In this document: positions 26,374-35,835 of the stretch, piece after piece
Numbering within the stretch: the first letter of the stretch is position 1
How the letters are laid out: each line of letters opens with the position of its first letter
Origin: Brevibacterium antiquum CNRZ 918
GTDB taxonomy: Bacteria > Actinomycetota > Actinomycetes > Actinomycetales > Brevibacteriaceae
NCBI RefSeq assembly: GCF_900169145.1
Contig: NZ_FXZD01000004.1
Coordinates: 245,492-309,491 of the forward strand
Reading direction: 5' to 3'
DNA: 64,000 nucleotides
The notes under the pieces: model-generated
What the model saw: only the letters and a program-made list of their open reading frames with translations
The model's database searches: none
What the model was told of the DNA's origin: nothing
Translations under genes and position numbers: made by a program

Positions 26374-26988
26374 TCAGTCGCGGTCGACGGTGAGGACCCG
26401 GTAACCCTTCGACGATCCAGTTCGTACGACGTTGAATCCCTCACCCAGAGTTTCGATGAGCCATTTTTGGAGCGAATCCGCACCGAGGTTCTTCGAGACG
26501 ACGAGATCAGCGCGCCCACCTGGAGCCAGCCGTGGCAGCCAGGTGGTCAGCAGGTCATGCAGAGCGTCCTTGCCAACCCGGATCGGCGGATTCGAACGGA
26601 TCGCAGTGAACTGCATGTCGGACGGAATCTCGTCAGCGGTGACGGGACGAATCGAAGTCAGCCCGTGGCGCTGCGCATTCTTTCGAGTCGCGTCAAGGGA
26701 CCGGGAGTTGACGTCGAGCGCCCACACCCGGATATCCGCCTCGGCGTCCTTGGCTCTGAGGGCTGCGTCTAAGGAGATAGGGCCCCAGCCGCACCCCAGA
26801 TCAAGAATGTCGCCAGGCTCTGGCGCCGGCAGATGCCGCAGCAGGACCGCGGTTCCCAGATCCAAACGGGTGGGGGAGAAGGTCCCCGAGACGGTCTCGA
26901 CCGTGACTTCCCGGCCCGCGATATCGAGTGTGAGCTCGCGTGTTTTGGCCTCGCTGCTAGGCGATTGCGTGAAATAGTGCTCTGACAC
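26374..26988 (-). CDS. Small class I SAM methyltransferase, RsmC-like
   Basis: A 204-aa methyltransferase of the RsmC/RlmG (MTS) type. The SAM site is ILDLGCGWGPISLDAAL near residue 62 and the catalytic motif is SNPPIRVGKDALHDLLTTWL; FTQSPSSEAKTRELTLDIAG and GTFSPTRLDLGTAVLL are also family traits. It is about half the length of E. coli RsmC because the degenerate N-terminal domain is absent, as in many Gram-positive members. The start is GTG; TAGACT (27000-26995 on this strand) ends 6 nt before it. It may methylate a guanine of 16S or 23S rRNA; the target is not determined. Confidence 0.85.
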   Translation of the reverse strand: MSEHYFTQSPSSEAKTRELTLDIAGREVTVETVSGTFSPTRLDLGTAVLLRHLPAPEPGDILDLGCGWGPISLDAALRAKDAEADIRVWALDVNSRSLDATRKNAQRHGLTSIRPVTADEIPSDMQFTAIRSNPPIRVGKDALHDLLTTWLPRLAPGGRADLVVSKNLGADSLQKWLIETLGEGFNVVRTGSSKGYRVLTVDRD

Positions 26989-26994
26989 TGCTCC

Positions 26995-27000
26995 AGTCTA
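26995..27000 (-). promoter_or_regulatory. -10 element of the RsmC-like gene, leaderless type
   Basis: On the minus strand TAGACT ends 6 nt before the GTG start at 26988. Confidence 0.4.
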
Positions 27001-27098
27001 GACGGCTGTGGGAGAATTGAAGGACACCTCTCTCATCTGAGAGGAAACTCTCCGCACGGCAGCAGCGCCGCCGAGAGTGGAAACGAACAAAGGAATGA

Positions 27099-28574
27099 AT
27101 GACGTCTACTGACAAAGAACGTCGGGACGCGATGCTCGACCGCGTTCTCGCACGAGGCGCCCAGGCGTTGGGCACCAAGGAATCAAACGTCGACGACACC
27201 TCGCAGTTCGATCTGGCTGAGAGGGCGGCACTCAAACGAGTCGCTGGCCTGTCCACCGAACTCGAAGACATCACCGAGGTCGAATACCGTCAGGTTCGCC
27301 TGGAGAAGGTCGTCCTCGCAGGACTGTGGAACACGACACAGGCCGACGCCGAGAACTCGATCAGGGAACTCGCGGCACTCGCAGAGACCGCCGGATCGGA
27401 GGTCCTCGACGCCATCATCCAACGACGTGAGACGCCGGACCCCGGCACCTACCTCGGCAAGGGCAAGGCCGCCGAGCTGGCCGAGATCGTTGCCTCCGTG
27501 GGCGCTGACACCGTGATCATCGACTCCGAACTCGCACCCAGCCAACGACGCGGCCTCGAAGACGTCATCAAGGTCAAGGTCGTCGATCGTGTTGCTCTCA
27601 TCCTCGACATCTTCGCTCAGCACGCGAAGTCCCGCGAGGGCAAGGCCCAGGTTGAACTGGCTCAGCTCGAATACCTTCTGCCACGCCTGCGCGGTTGGGG
27701 CGAGTCACTGTCGCGTCAGGCGGGTGGCCGAGTTGCTGGGGGCGCCGGCATCGGTTCGCGCGGCCCCGGTGAGACGAAGATCGAACTCGACCGCCGCCGG
27801 ATCAGGGCCAGAATGTCGAAGCTGCGCCGACAGATCGCTGGGATGGCACCCTCGAGATCGACGAAGCGGAAGAATCGCGCGCGCAATCACATCCCTTCGG
27901 TGGCAATCGTCGGCTACACCAACGCCGGCAAGTCCTCACTGCTCAACCACCTCACCGACGCCGAGGTGATGGTGCAGAATGCGCTCTTCGCCACCCTGGA
28001 TCCGACTGTCAGGCAGTCCCGGACCGCGGACGGCATCACCTTCACCTACACGGATACCGTCGGTTTCGTCCGGAACCTTCCGCACCAATTGGTCGAAGCA
28101 TTCCGGTCGACATTGGAGGAGGCCTCCGATTCGGATCTGCTCCTCCACATCGTTGATGCCTCGCATCCAGATCCGCACGGTCAGATTCACGCCGTTCGGG
28201 AAGTGCTGAAAGACGTCGATACGGGAGACATCCCCGAACTCCTCGTCTTCAACAAGGCCGACATCGCCGATGAAGCAGTGGTGACAGGACTCCATGCAGA
28301 GTACCCGGAAGCACGCTTCGTCTCCGCCGTGACCACGGAAGGAATTGCCGAGCTCGTCGAAACGATCGAGGCGATGCTGCCTTCGCCGAACATCGACGTC
28401 ACAGTGCTCATTCCCTATGAACGCGGCGACCTCGTGTCGAAGATCTATGCCCTGGGCATGGTCGAGCATGAAGAGCACGGTGGTGAGGGAACCGCTATGC
28501 AGGCGAAGGTTCCAGCAGACCTGGCCGCGGAACTCGCAGACTTCCGACGTCCGGACTTGGTCATCGGAGAGTGA
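27099..28574 (+). CDS. hflX: GTPase HflX
   Basis: Ribosome-associated GTPase that splits or rescues stalled ribosomes under stress, 491 aa. N-terminal HflX domain: GTYLGKGKAAELAEIV, FAQHAKSREGKAQVELAQLE, then LPRLRGWGESLSRQAGGRVA and GIGSRGPGETKIELDRRRIR. GTPase: G1 GYTNAGKSSLLNHLT near 271, G3 DTVGFVRNLPHQLVEAFRST, G4 FNKAD. AAAGGA precedes the ATG. It overlaps dinG by 4 nt. No LexA-like palindrome was seen upstream. Confidence 0.95.
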   Translation: MTSTDKERRDAMLDRVLARGAQALGTKESNVDDTSQFDLAERAALKRVAGLSTELEDITEVEYRQVRLEKVVLAGLWNTTQADAENSIRELAALAETAGSEVLDAIIQRRETPDPGTYLGKGKAAELAEIVASVGADTVIIDSELAPSQRRGLEDVIKVKVVDRVALILDIFAQHAKSREGKAQVELAQLEYLLPRLRGWGESLSRQAGGRVAGGAGIGSRGPGETKIELDRRRIRARMSKLRRQIAGMAPSRSTKRKNRARNHIPSVAIVGYTNAGKSSLLNHLTDAEVMVQNALFATLDPTVRQSRTADGITFTYTDTVGFVRNLPHQLVEAFRSTLEEASDSDLLLHIVDASHPDPHGQIHAVREVLKDVDTGDIPELLVFNKADIADEAVVTGLHAEYPEARFVSAVTTEGIAELVETIEAMLPSPNIDVTVLIPYERGDLVSKIYALGMVEHEEHGGEGTAMQAKVPADLAAELADFRRPDLVIGE

Positions 28575-30538
28575 GCAGCGTCGAAGATCTGCTCGAGTCC
28601 GCCGTAGGGGCCATCGGCGGCTCGACCAGGAAGGGTCAGACAGAGATGGCCGAGGCAGTCGCCTCATCGGTGGACAAGGGCATCCATCTGTTGGTTCAGG
28701 CAGGCACCGGCACAGGAAAGTCTTTGGCGTACCTGGTTCCTGCGGCCGAGTACTCCAGCCGGACAGGCAAGCGCGTCATCGTGTCGACGGCGACCTTGGC
28801 CCTGCAGACACAGATCATCCACAGGGATCTGCCGCGATTGTTCAAAGCGGTGAAGAAGACCCTCGACCCGCTGCCACGGGCCGCCCTGCTCAAGGGCCGG
28901 CGCAACTATGTCTGCAAACACAAACTCTCCGGCGGTTATCCCGATGAGGGTGAAGGCATGCTCTTCGACCTCGGCGCCGATGCAGAGGCCGGTCGAAAGC
29001 CGAACGACCGGTCCGGCCTGGGAGAGGAGATCCAGCGGATCCGGACGTGGGAGAAGACCACGGACACCGGCGATCGCGACGATCTGCTGCCCGGAGTCAG
29101 TGACAGGGCCTGGTCAGAGGTCTCTGTCAACGCCTTCGACTGCCTCGGTTCGAACTGCCCCCTGTACACGGAGTGCTTCGCAGAGCTGGCCCGCAATAAC
29201 GCGGCCGAGGCTGACATCGTCGTGACCAACCACGCCCTGCTGGCCATCGACGCATTCGGTGAGAACACCGTGCTTCCCGAACACGATGTCATCATCATCG
29301 ATGAGGCCCACGAACTCAAGGATCGGGTCACGAACGCCCTGTCCGGTCAGATCAACACAAACATGCTCTCGGCCGCCACGAGCTCCGTGCGCAAACACAC
29401 CATCGTGCAGGATGGTGTTGTCGCACTGCTCGATTCTGCCGCTGCAGCACTGGAGAGGGCCCAAAGCGGTGTCAGCGAGGGCCTGATCATGAATATGAGC
29501 GAGGCGCTGTCCCTCGCGCTGGCCCAGATTCGTGACTCCACACGACAGATCATCAACGACATCGGCGGCAAGACCGAAGAGTCCGACGCCGGTCGACAGA
29601 TGGCCAAGGCCCGCTGCCAGGAGATCTTCGACCTCGCCGAGCGCTTCTGCTCACCGGGTAAGAACGACGTCGTGTGGCTGTCTCGAAGCACCTTCCGCGA
29701 GCGCGAGACCACCAATCTCGTCGTCGCGCCGCTGAGCGTTGCCGGCACCATGCGGTCAGGAATCTTTGAAGATTCGACGGTGGTGGCCACCTCGGCGACT
29801 CTGTCACTGGGTGGCAACTTCGACGCGGTCGCAGCCTCGTTGGGGCTGTTCGGCCCCGACGCACCCAAATGGGACAGCCTCGACGTCGGATCACCCTTCG
29901 ATTACGGCAAACAGAGCATCCTCTATGTCGCCGCCCATCTCCCGCGCCCGGGCCGCAGCGGCCTGAGCGAACAGGCACTGGATGAGCTTGAAGCACTGGT
30001 CACCGCATCTAAGGGTGGGGCGCTGGGACTGTTCTCCTCACGTGCGGCCGCGAACGCCGCAGCGGAACATCTGAGAGCGAAACTGGACATCCCGATCCTG
30101 CTCCAAGGCGATGACGGACTGCCGTCTCTCGTCTCTCAATTCACCGCAGATGACCGCGCCTGCCTGTTCGGCACCATGTCACTGTGGCAGGGAGTGGACG
30201 TACCGGGCCGGACCAATCGTCTCGTCATCATCGACAGACTTCCGTTCCCACGACCCGATGACCCTCTGATGCAGGCGAGGTCGAGAGATGCCGACGATCG
30301 GGGAGTCAACGGGTTCATGGCCGTCAGCGCCACACATGCCGCACTGCGCCTGGCCCAGGGCGCGGGCCGCCTCATCCGGTCGACCTCTGACAGGGGAGTC
30401 GTGGCGGTCCTCGACTCACGCCTGCGCTCGGCTCGATACGGCGGCTACCTGGTGAATTCGATGCCAACGATGTGGCCGACGACGGATGCGGCACTCGTGA
30501 AGTCCAGCCTGGGACGTCTGGCAGCCACCGACGACTGA
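28571..30538 (+). CDS. dinG: ATP-dependent helicase, DinG/XPD family
   Basis: Iron-sulfur superfamily 2 helicase acting on R-loops or forks, 655 aa. Walker A is LVQAGTGTGKSLAYLVP near residue 47; the DEAH box is VIIIDEAHELKDRVTNAL. The four cysteines expected for the 4Fe-4S cluster are visible in RRNYVCKH and in NAFDCLGSNCPLYTECF. C-terminal motifs include GTMSLWQGVDVPGRTNRLVI and QGAGRLIRSTSDRGVVAVLD. The GTG start overlaps the hflX stop (GTGA). A strong terminator separates it from convergent lexA. No exonuclease domain is fused. Confidence 0.92.
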   Translation: MSSVEDLLESAVGAIGGSTRKGQTEMAEAVASSVDKGIHLLVQAGTGTGKSLAYLVPAAEYSSRTGKRVIVSTATLALQTQIIHRDLPRLFKAVKKTLDPLPRAALLKGRRNYVCKHKLSGGYPDEGEGMLFDLGADAEAGRKPNDRSGLGEEIQRIRTWEKTTDTGDRDDLLPGVSDRAWSEVSVNAFDCLGSNCPLYTECFAELARNNAAEADIVVTNHALLAIDAFGENTVLPEHDVIIIDEAHELKDRVTNALSGQINTNMLSAATSSVRKHTIVQDGVVALLDSAAAALERAQSGVSEGLIMNMSEALSLALAQIRDSTRQIINDIGGKTEESDAGRQMAKARCQEIFDLAERFCSPGKNDVVWLSRSTFRERETTNLVVAPLSVAGTMRSGIFEDSTVVATSATLSLGGNFDAVAASLGLFGPDAPKWDSLDVGSPFDYGKQSILYVAAHLPRPGRSGLSEQALDELEALVTASKGGALGLFSSRAAANAAAEHLRAKLDIPILLQGDDGLPSLVSQFTADDRACLFGTMSLWQGVDVPGRTNRLVIIDRLPFPRPDDPLMQARSRDADDRGVNGFMAVSATHAALRLAQGAGRLIRSTSDRGVVAVLDSRLRSARYGGYLVNSMPTMWPTTDAALVKSSLGRLAATDD

Positions 30539-30554
30539 TTTGAGCCCGAGACGC

Positions 30555-30590
30555 ACTGTGCCCCCGACCGTCATCGGTCGGGGGCACAGT
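30555..30590. terminator. Bidirectional terminator between dinG and lexA
   Basis: A perfect 16-bp stem (ACTGTGCCCCCGACCG at 30555-30570 with its complement at 30575-30590) and a TCAT loop. It lies between convergent dinG and lexA. Confidence 0.85.
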
Positions 30591-30628
30591 CATCGGAACC
30601 TCAGTGGTCGAAGACCTGGGGAGAAAAG

Positions 30629-31384
30629 TCAGAGGCGACGGATCACTGACACGACGAGACCCATGATCTGGGCATAGGTGCCGTCGATCGGTTCATAGTC
30701 CTTGTTCTGGGGGAGCAGCCACTGGTGGCCGGCCTTGCGCTTGAGGGTCTTCACAGTCGCCTCACCATCGAGCAGGGCGGCGACGATCTGACCGTTGTCA
30801 GCGGTGTGCTGCTTGCGCACGACCACCCAGTCGTCGTGACAGATCGCGGCTTCGATCATCGAGTCACCGACGACCTTGAGCAGGAACATGTCGCCCGAGC
30901 CCACGACCTGTGTCGGCAGGGAGAAGACATCGTCGACCTCCTGCTCAGCCAAGATGGGCCCACCGGCGGCGATGCGGCCGACGACGGGGACCTGGACGGT
31001 GTTGTTGGCCAGCTCTTCGTACTTGGCCCGCTCTGCCTCTTCTTCCTCGAAGGGATTGACCACTTCGATGGCGCGCGGGCGCTTCGGGTCTCGACGGACA
31101 TAGCCGAGGCGTTCGAGCTGGGATAGCTGGTGAGCCACGCTGGAGAGCGAGGCCAGCCCGGCAGCCTTGCCGATCTCGCGCATGCTCGGCGGGTAGCCGT
31201 TGGTCACGACTGCGCGTTCGATGGTCTCGAGGACCAGACGCTGTCGTGGGGTCAGACGAAAATCGCCCTCGCCGGTGGAGCCTTCCGGAATCGAGACGTC
31301 CTCGTCATCGCTGCGGGCGGCTGCGATTTCGCTGGCGACGTCCTCGTTGCGGGGACGGCCCCTCCCTCGTTTGTTCTGAACCAT
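30629..31384 (-). CDS. lexA: SOS repressor LexA
   Basis: Represses DNA-damage genes until RecA-driven self-cleavage, 251 aa. The winged helix is [20 protein letters not shown] with [20 protein letters not shown]. The Ala-Gly cleavage site is in [13 protein letters not shown]. The catalytic Ser is in [13 protein letters not shown] and the Lys in [12 protein letters not shown]. The N-terminal 40 residues are a charged extension before the DNA-binding domain, common in actinobacteria. GGGGAA precedes the ATG. LexA boxes in the region shared with the divergent LysM gene suggest autoregulation. Confidence 0.97.
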   Translation of the reverse strand: MVQNKRGRGRPRNEDVASEIAAARSDDEDVSIPEGSTGEGDFRLTPRQRLVLETIERAVVTNGYPPSMREIGKAAGLASLSSVAHQLSQLERLGYVRRDPKRPRAIEVVNPFEEEEAERAKYEELANNTVQVPVVGRIAAGGPILAEQEVDDVFSLPTQVVGSGDMFLLKVVGDSMIEAAICHDDWVVVRKQHTADNGQIVAALLDGEATVKTLKRKAGHQWLLPQNKDYEPIDGTYAQIMGLVVSVIRRL

Positions 31385-31534
31385 TGCTCGTTCCCCTTCG
31401 TTCTATTCCCGCCAGCCTCACCGCTTGATCCTCACGTCGAGAATTCTCGTGTCAGTGCCGCCTGAGATGGTTCTTTCAGATCAATCAACAACGCTGGTTC
31501 TCTCTCATTGTCGCATAAATGTTCGAGTTGGACT

Positions 31535-31546
31535 GGACATATGTTC
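31535..31546. promoter_or_regulatory. LexA box, lexA-proximal (one mismatch)
   Basis: GGACATATGTTC differs at one base from the GAAC-N4-GTTC pattern and is followed by GA, as in the extended consensus. It lies about 150 bp upstream of lexA and 73 bp upstream of the LysM start. A weaker half-site (ATGTTCGA) is nearby at about 31519-31526. Confidence 0.65.
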
Positions 31547-31556
31547 GATTGGCATG

Positions 31557-31585
31557 TTGAATAGAACAGACGTTCTACCTATTAC
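31557..31585 (+). promoter_or_regulatory. LysM-gene promoter with LexA box in its spacer
   Basis: TTGAAT (31557-31562), a 17-bp spacer and TATTAC (31580-31585) form a good promoter. The perfect LexA palindrome GAACAGACGTTC (31564-31575) lies inside the spacer, so LexA binding should block it. This is direct sequence support for SOS control of the LysM gene. Confidence 0.7.
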
Positions 31586-31618
31586 GGGTGGAATCGTACG
31601 AAGGAAAGAGGTTAAGCG

Positions 31619-31951
31619 ATGTCTGCACTGAACCAGGAACTGCGTTTCACCACTCGTGGACGCCAGGCCATGCGCCTGCTTCGGACCATGGTGTGCGCTC
31701 TCGTCATCGTCGGCGGAGCATTCTTCGTCGCCACACAGTCGTTCTCGGCAGCCGCCGGAGCAGAGACTGAGGACATCGGAATCGACGCCGAGGCAGTCGT
31801 CGTCGGTGAAGGGGAGTCACTGTGGGCAGTGGCCGTGGATCTCGGGATCGACCGCGACACCCGCGATGTCGTCGCTGACATCGTCGACATCAACCACCTG
31901 TCCTCGCCTGTGGTGCACCCGGGGCAGACCTTGGATGTGCCCAAACGCTAG
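31619..31951 (+). CDS. LysM membrane protein, likely SOS cell-division inhibitor (YneA/DivS/ChiZ position)
   Basis: A 110-aa protein with a cytoplasmic N-terminus of about 20 residues, one membrane helix (about 22-45, VCALVIVGGAFFVATQSF) and an extracellular LysM domain (VVGEGESLWAVAVDLGI to VHPGQTLDVPKR). Genes of this shape lie divergent to lexA in Bacillus (yneA), Corynebacterium (divS) and Mycobacterium (chiZ, Rv2719c), where they halt division or act on the wall after DNA damage. The LexA box inside its promoter supports the same role here. Sequence identity to those proteins is expected to be low, so function is inferred from architecture, position and regulation. No catalytic domain is visible. 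Confidence 0.8.
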   Translation: MSALNQELRFTTRGRQAMRLLRTMVCALVIVGGAFFVATQSFSAAAGAETEDIGIDAEAVVVGEGESLWAVAVDLGIDRDTRDVVADIVDINHLSSPVVHPGQTLDVPKR

Positions 31952-31954
31952 ACT
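31949..31954 (+). promoter_or_regulatory. -10 element of hisC, leaderless type
   Basis: TAGACT ends 6 nt before the GTG at 31961 and includes the TAG stop codon of the LysM gene. Confidence 0.4.
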
Positions 31955-31960
31955 GATGCG

Positions 31961-33094
31961 GTGGGAAATAACGAGTCATTGCCAGTGCGTTCGGACCTAG
32001 TCGGCCTCAAGCCCTACGGCGCTCCGCATCTGGATGTGCCAGTGCAGCTGAACGTCAACGAGAACGCCTATCCGATCCCCGATGTGGTCGTCGAGAGTAT
32101 GCGCGCAGCCGTCGACGGACACTTCGCCGGACTCAACCGCTATCCCGACCGTGAGTTCGAGGACCTGCGCGAGCATCTCGTCACCTATCTGCAGGGCGTC
32201 AATGACCGCGCCGGACAGTCCGTCGAGCTCAGCTCCGACATGATCTGGGCGGCAAACGGGTCGAACGAGGTCCTCTCCCATATTGTGCAGGCCTTCGGCG
32301 GACCCGGGCGCACTGTCCTCGGATTCACCCCCAGCTACTCCATGCACCCCCTGATCACAACTGGCACCGGTGCCACCTGGCAGGCCTCGGCGCGCAACGA
32401 CGACTTCACGCTTGATGCGGAAACCGTCGCCGCCGAGGTGGCCGCATTGAACCCGGACATCGTCTTCCTGTGCACCCCCAACAACCCGACAGGCACCTCG
32501 ATCGACCTCGACGTCATCGAAGCCGCCTACGACAACTGCTCAGGCATTGTCATCGTCGATGAGGCCTACGCCGAATTCTCCCGACCTGCACGCGCCTCTG
32601 CCATGACGCTGCTGGACGGCCGTCCCCGGTTGGTCGTGTCACGGACGATGAGTAAGGCCTTCGCCTGCGCCGGACTGCGTCTCGGTTACGCCATTGCGTC
32701 ACCGGACCTCATCGATGTTCTGCGCCTCGTGCGACTGCCCTACCACCTCTCGGAAATCACGCAGGTGCTTGCGTCCACCGCTTTGGAGCACGCCGACCTC
32801 CTCCTGGAGAACGTGGACAGGCTCATCGACTCCCGCGACCGAATCTCGCAACACCTGGATGCGGCGGGGTTCACCGTCTACCCCAGCGATTCGAACTTCG
32901 TTCTCTTCGGCAGCATCGCCTCACCTCATGATCTGTGGCAGAAGCTGCTCGATCGCGGAATTCTCATCCGCGACATCGGCATCGACCATCACGCACGGGT
33001 CAATGCCGGCACGGATGAGGAAACCACCGCGTTCCTCACCGCAGTCGACGAGATATTGGCCGAGGACCCGGCCATCGTGCTGTCCGCCAACTGA
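31961..33094 (+). CDS. hisC: Histidinol-phosphate aminotransferase
   Basis: PLP enzyme of histidine synthesis converting imidazole-acetol phosphate to histidinol phosphate, 377 aa. Family marks: LNVNENAYPIPDVVVESM, ANGSNEVLSHIVQAFGGPGR, CTPNNPTGTSIDLDVIEAA, VDEAYAEFSR, and VSRTMSKAFACAGLRLGYAI with the PLP lysine. The start is GTG with a leaderless-type -10. In Mycobacterium nrdR follows the lexA/LysM pair; here the his block begins directly. hisD is not in the window. Confidence 0.95.
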   Translation: MGNNESLPVRSDLVGLKPYGAPHLDVPVQLNVNENAYPIPDVVVESMRAAVDGHFAGLNRYPDREFEDLREHLVTYLQGVNDRAGQSVELSSDMIWAANGSNEVLSHIVQAFGGPGRTVLGFTPSYSMHPLITTGTGATWQASARNDDFTLDAETVAAEVAALNPDIVFLCTPNNPTGTSIDLDVIEAAYDNCSGIVIVDEAYAEFSRPARASAMTLLDGRPRLVVSRTMSKAFACAGLRLGYAIASPDLIDVLRLVRLPYHLSEITQVLASTALEHADLLLENVDRLIDSRDRISQHLDAAGFTVYPSDSNFVLFGSIASPHDLWQKLLDRGILIRDIGIDHHARVNAGTDEETTAFLTAVDEILAEDPAIVLSAN

Positions 33095-33195
33095 GTCGAC
33101 ATCGCTGAGATGCGCACACCCCGACATACCGCTTCGCTTGAGTCAGAGGACAATGGTCTTCAGACGGCACTTACCCTTCCTACGAAAGGCCATCC

Positions 33196-33792
33196 ATGAG
33201 GCAGGCACAACGCTCCCGTACGACCTCGGAATCCTCGGTCAACGTTTCCATCAACCTCGACGGAACCGGTCAGTCCGACATTTCGACGAGTGTTCCCTTC
33301 TTCGACCACATGCTCACGGCGCTGTCGAAGCACTCACTCATCGACATGGAGATCAAGGCCGACGGCGATACACACATCGACGTCCACCACACGGTTGAGG
33401 ACACCTCCATCGTCCTGGGCCAGGCACTGCTCGAAGCTCTGGGCGACAAGTCCGGCATCCGCCGCTACGGTCTGGCCGCCGTGCCGTTGGATGAGGCTCT
33501 GGCTCGCTGCGTCGTCGATGTGGCCGGCCGACCTTACTTCGTGCACGAAGGTGAGCCCGAAGGCCAGCAGTACCACCTCATCGGCGGTCACTTCACCGGG
33601 TCGATGACCTCACACTCGCTTGAGTCGATCGCCTTCCACGCCGGCCTCACCGTGCACCTCGACCTGCTGCGCGGCCGGGATCCGCACCACATCGCCGAAG
33701 CAGAGTTCAAGGCCTTCGCCCGTGCTCTGCGTGAGGCAGTCGAACCCGATGAGCGCAACAACTCGGTACCCAGCACCAAGGGAGTCTTGTGA
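33196..33792 (+). CDS. hisB: Imidazoleglycerol-phosphate dehydratase
   Basis: Sixth step of histidine synthesis, 198 aa, monofunctional (no phosphatase domain, unlike E. coli HisB). The metal-binding repeats are seen in [34 protein letters not shown], and the mirrored [19 protein letters not shown] with [22 protein letters not shown] precedes the ATG. The stop overlaps the next start by 4 nt (GTGA). Confidence 0.97.
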   Translation: MRQAQRSRTTSESSVNVSINLDGTGQSDISTSVPFFDHMLTALSKHSLIDMEIKADGDTHIDVHHTVEDTSIVLGQALLEALGDKSGIRRYGLAAVPLDEALARCVVDVAGRPYFVHEGEPEGQQYHLIGGHFTGSMTSHSLESIAFHAGLTVHLDLLRGRDPHHIAEAEFKAFARALREAVEPDERNNSVPSTKGVL

Positions 33793-34391
33793 GCACCACC
33801 GTCGTCGTGACCCCGTTCGGTGTAGCCGAGCAGCTGGCCGCTGCCTGCGTGCTGTCGAACATCAAGGGAACCATCGTTCCCATCGGAGACTTCACCGGAA
33901 TCGTCCTGGCCGACACCGATGTGCAGGCGGGCAACGAGGCGGCCGCAGCGATCTCCAAACTCTCGGGCAAACACGAGGTTCTCCTCCTTGCCCGCAGCGA
34001 AGAGCAGATCGATGCCGGTCATTTCCGCCACGGTGCCCGCGAATCGGATGTGCCGGCAGGGCTGGCGCTGAAGAACCTTCCAGACGTCCTCGAGCAGCTC
34101 CTGCTCGAAATCAAGTCGGCCGACGAGGTGGAGGGCAACATCCCCACCTCCTCCATGACGAAGCTGCAGGCCAGCGCCGCCACAATGTCTCCTGGCCGGG
34201 CCGCCGTGGCCCGAACTGCACTGCTGTGGATCGTCGTGGCAGTACTCGCCGGACTCATCACTGCCTTCGGCATCACCATTGGGCTCACCGGGAACACGAT
34301 GGCCTGGGTCGTCGCCGTCTTCGGCGCGATCGTCCTCGGCTTCTCCCTGTGGAGGATCTACAGCGTCCTGACCAAGGGAGCAAAGCAATGA
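33789..34391 (+). CDS. Conserved membrane protein between hisB and hisH
   Basis: A 200-aa protein of unknown function. Residues 1-140 form a soluble part without a motif I recognise ([56 protein letters not shown]). Two membrane helices follow at about 142-165 and 170-190 near the C-terminus. It overlaps hisB by GTGA and hisH by ATGA, so it is translated as part of the his operon. A membrane protein gene at this place occurs in other actinobacterial his operons. A role in histidine synthesis or its membrane organisation is only suggested by context. Confidence 0.8.
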   Translation: MSTTVVVTPFGVAEQLAAACVLSNIKGTIVPIGDFTGIVLADTDVQAGNEAAAAISKLSGKHEVLLLARSEEQIDAGHFRHGARESDVPAGLALKNLPDVLEQLLLEIKSADEVEGNIPTSSMTKLQASAATMSPGRAAVARTALLWIVVAVLAGLITAFGITIGLTGNTMAWVVAVFGAIVLGFSLWRIYSVLTKGAKQ

Positions 34392-35017
34392 GCACGGTCG
34401 CTGTCCTTGACTACGGGGCAGGAAACGTCCGTTCAGCCGTACGCGCGGTGGAAGCAGCCGGCGCCGAGGTCGTTCTCACAGCTGACCGGTCCGCCATCGA
34501 TGCCGCCGACGGTCTGCTCGTCCCCGGCGTCGGTGCCTATTCGGCCGTGATGGCCGGATTGACGCGAATCGGCGGAGACGAACTGATCCGCTCCTGGCAC
34601 GAGAGCCAGCGACCTCTGCTCGGCATCTGCGTCGGGTTGCAGGTCTTCTTCGCCAGCGGAGAAGAGCACGGTGTGAAGACCGAAGGCATCGGACTCTGGC
34701 CCGGCGCCGTCACCGCGCTCGAGGCTCCGGTCGTTCCCCATATGGGATGGTCGCAGGTCAGCGCGCCGACGTCGTCGCGGATGTTCGACGGTGTGGCCGA
34801 GGAACGTTTCTACTTCGTCCACTCCTATGCGGCGACCGAAACCCCGCCGGACACGGTGGTGACCACAGCAACCCATGGCAGCAGCTTCATCGCAGCAGTC
34901 GAGGACGGCACCACCTGGGCATCCCAGTTCCACCCCGAGAAGTCAGCCGACGCAGGTGCACGTCTGCTGCGCAACTGGATCGGCTCCTTCCCAGAAGCGG
35001 GCGCGGCCCGCCACTAG
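34388..35017 (+). CDS. hisH: Imidazole glycerol phosphate synthase, glutaminase subunit HisH
   Basis: Supplies ammonia to HisF, 209 aa. It begins [19 protein letters not shown] and has the nucleophile in [23 protein letters not shown] start of the glutaminase (here [14 protein letters not shown]), VPHMGWSQV and the catalytic His/Glu in [13 protein letters not shown]. The frame is open upstream, but the ATG at 34388 overlaps the preceding stop and matches the family start. hisF is not in the window. Confidence 0.96.
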   Translation: MSTVAVLDYGAGNVRSAVRAVEAAGAEVVLTADRSAIDAADGLLVPGVGAYSAVMAGLTRIGGDELIRSWHESQRPLLGICVGLQVFFASGEEHGVKTEGIGLWPGAVTALEAPVVPHMGWSQVSAPTSSRMFDGVAEERFYFVHSYAATETPPDTVVTTATHGSSFIAAVEDGTTWASQFHPEKSADAGARLLRNWIGSFPEAGAARH

Positions 35018-35093
35018 GATTGTCCGAACCCTCCAGGTTCATCTGCTCCAACTCGTTCACATCAGTCTCGACAGCCTCTTGAGAAAGGTCACA

Positions 35094-35831
35094 ATGACTC
35101 AAACCCCCAACAAGCTCGTCCTCCTTCCCGCCGTTGACGTCGCCGATGGCAAAGCCGTCCGCCTCGTCCAGGGCGAAGCCGGCACGGAGACCGACTACGG
35201 TTCACCCATCGACGCAGCCCAGGACTTCGAAAACCGGGGAGCGGAGTGGATCCACCTCGTCGACCTCGACGCCGCATTCGGTCGCGGATCGAACTCAGAT
35301 CTGCTCAACCAGGTCGTCAAGGCCGTCGGCATCAAGGTCGAACTCTCCGGAGGCATCCGCGACACCGAGAGCCTCGAACGAGCACTCGACACGGGAGCTG
35401 AGCGGGTGAACATCGGCACCGCCGCCTTGGAGAACCCGGAATGGACCGCTGATATGATCTCTCGCTTCGGCGATCAGGTCGCCATCGGCCTCGACGTTCG
35501 CGGCACCACTCTCGCAGCCCGCGGCTGGACCAAGGACGGGGGAGACCTCTACGAGGTCCTCTCGACACTCGAGAAGGCAGGCTGCGCCCGCTATGTCGTC
35601 ACCGACGTCCGCAAGGACGGCACGCTGCAGGGACCCAATGTGGAGCTGCTGAAGTCGATGGCGGAGAAGACCGACAAGCCGATCGTGGCATCGGGCGGAG
35701 TCTCGAGCCTCGACGATCTGCGCAACCTGCGCGAGCTGGTTCCCTATGGCGTGGACTCGGCGATCGTAGGCAAGGCCCTCTACGCCGGAAAGTTCACCTT
35801 GGAAGAAGCCCTCGAAGTCGCTGGAGGCTGA
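35094..35831 (+). CDS. priA: Phosphoribosyl isomerase PriA (HisA/TrpF bifunctional type)
   Basis: A (beta-alpha)8 isomerase, 245 aa. In actinobacteria it serves both histidine (HisA step) and tryptophan (TrpF step) synthesis. Marks are [68 protein letters not shown] with the Arg-Gly-Trp typical of PriA, and [15 protein letters not shown]. The start is the ATG at 35094 after AAAGG; the longer open frame upstream overlaps hisH. Dual activity is inferred from lineage and the RGW motif. Confidence 0.95.
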   Translation: MTQTPNKLVLLPAVDVADGKAVRLVQGEAGTETDYGSPIDAAQDFENRGAEWIHLVDLDAAFGRGSNSDLLNQVVKAVGIKVELSGGIRDTESLERALDTGAERVNIGTAALENPEWTADMISRFGDQVAIGLDVRGTTLAARGWTKDGGDLYEVLSTLEKAGCARYVVTDVRKDGTLQGPNVELLKSMAEKTDKPIVASGGVSSLDDLRNLRELVPYGVDSAIVGKALYAGKFTLEEALEVAGG

Positions 35832-35835
35832 AGAA

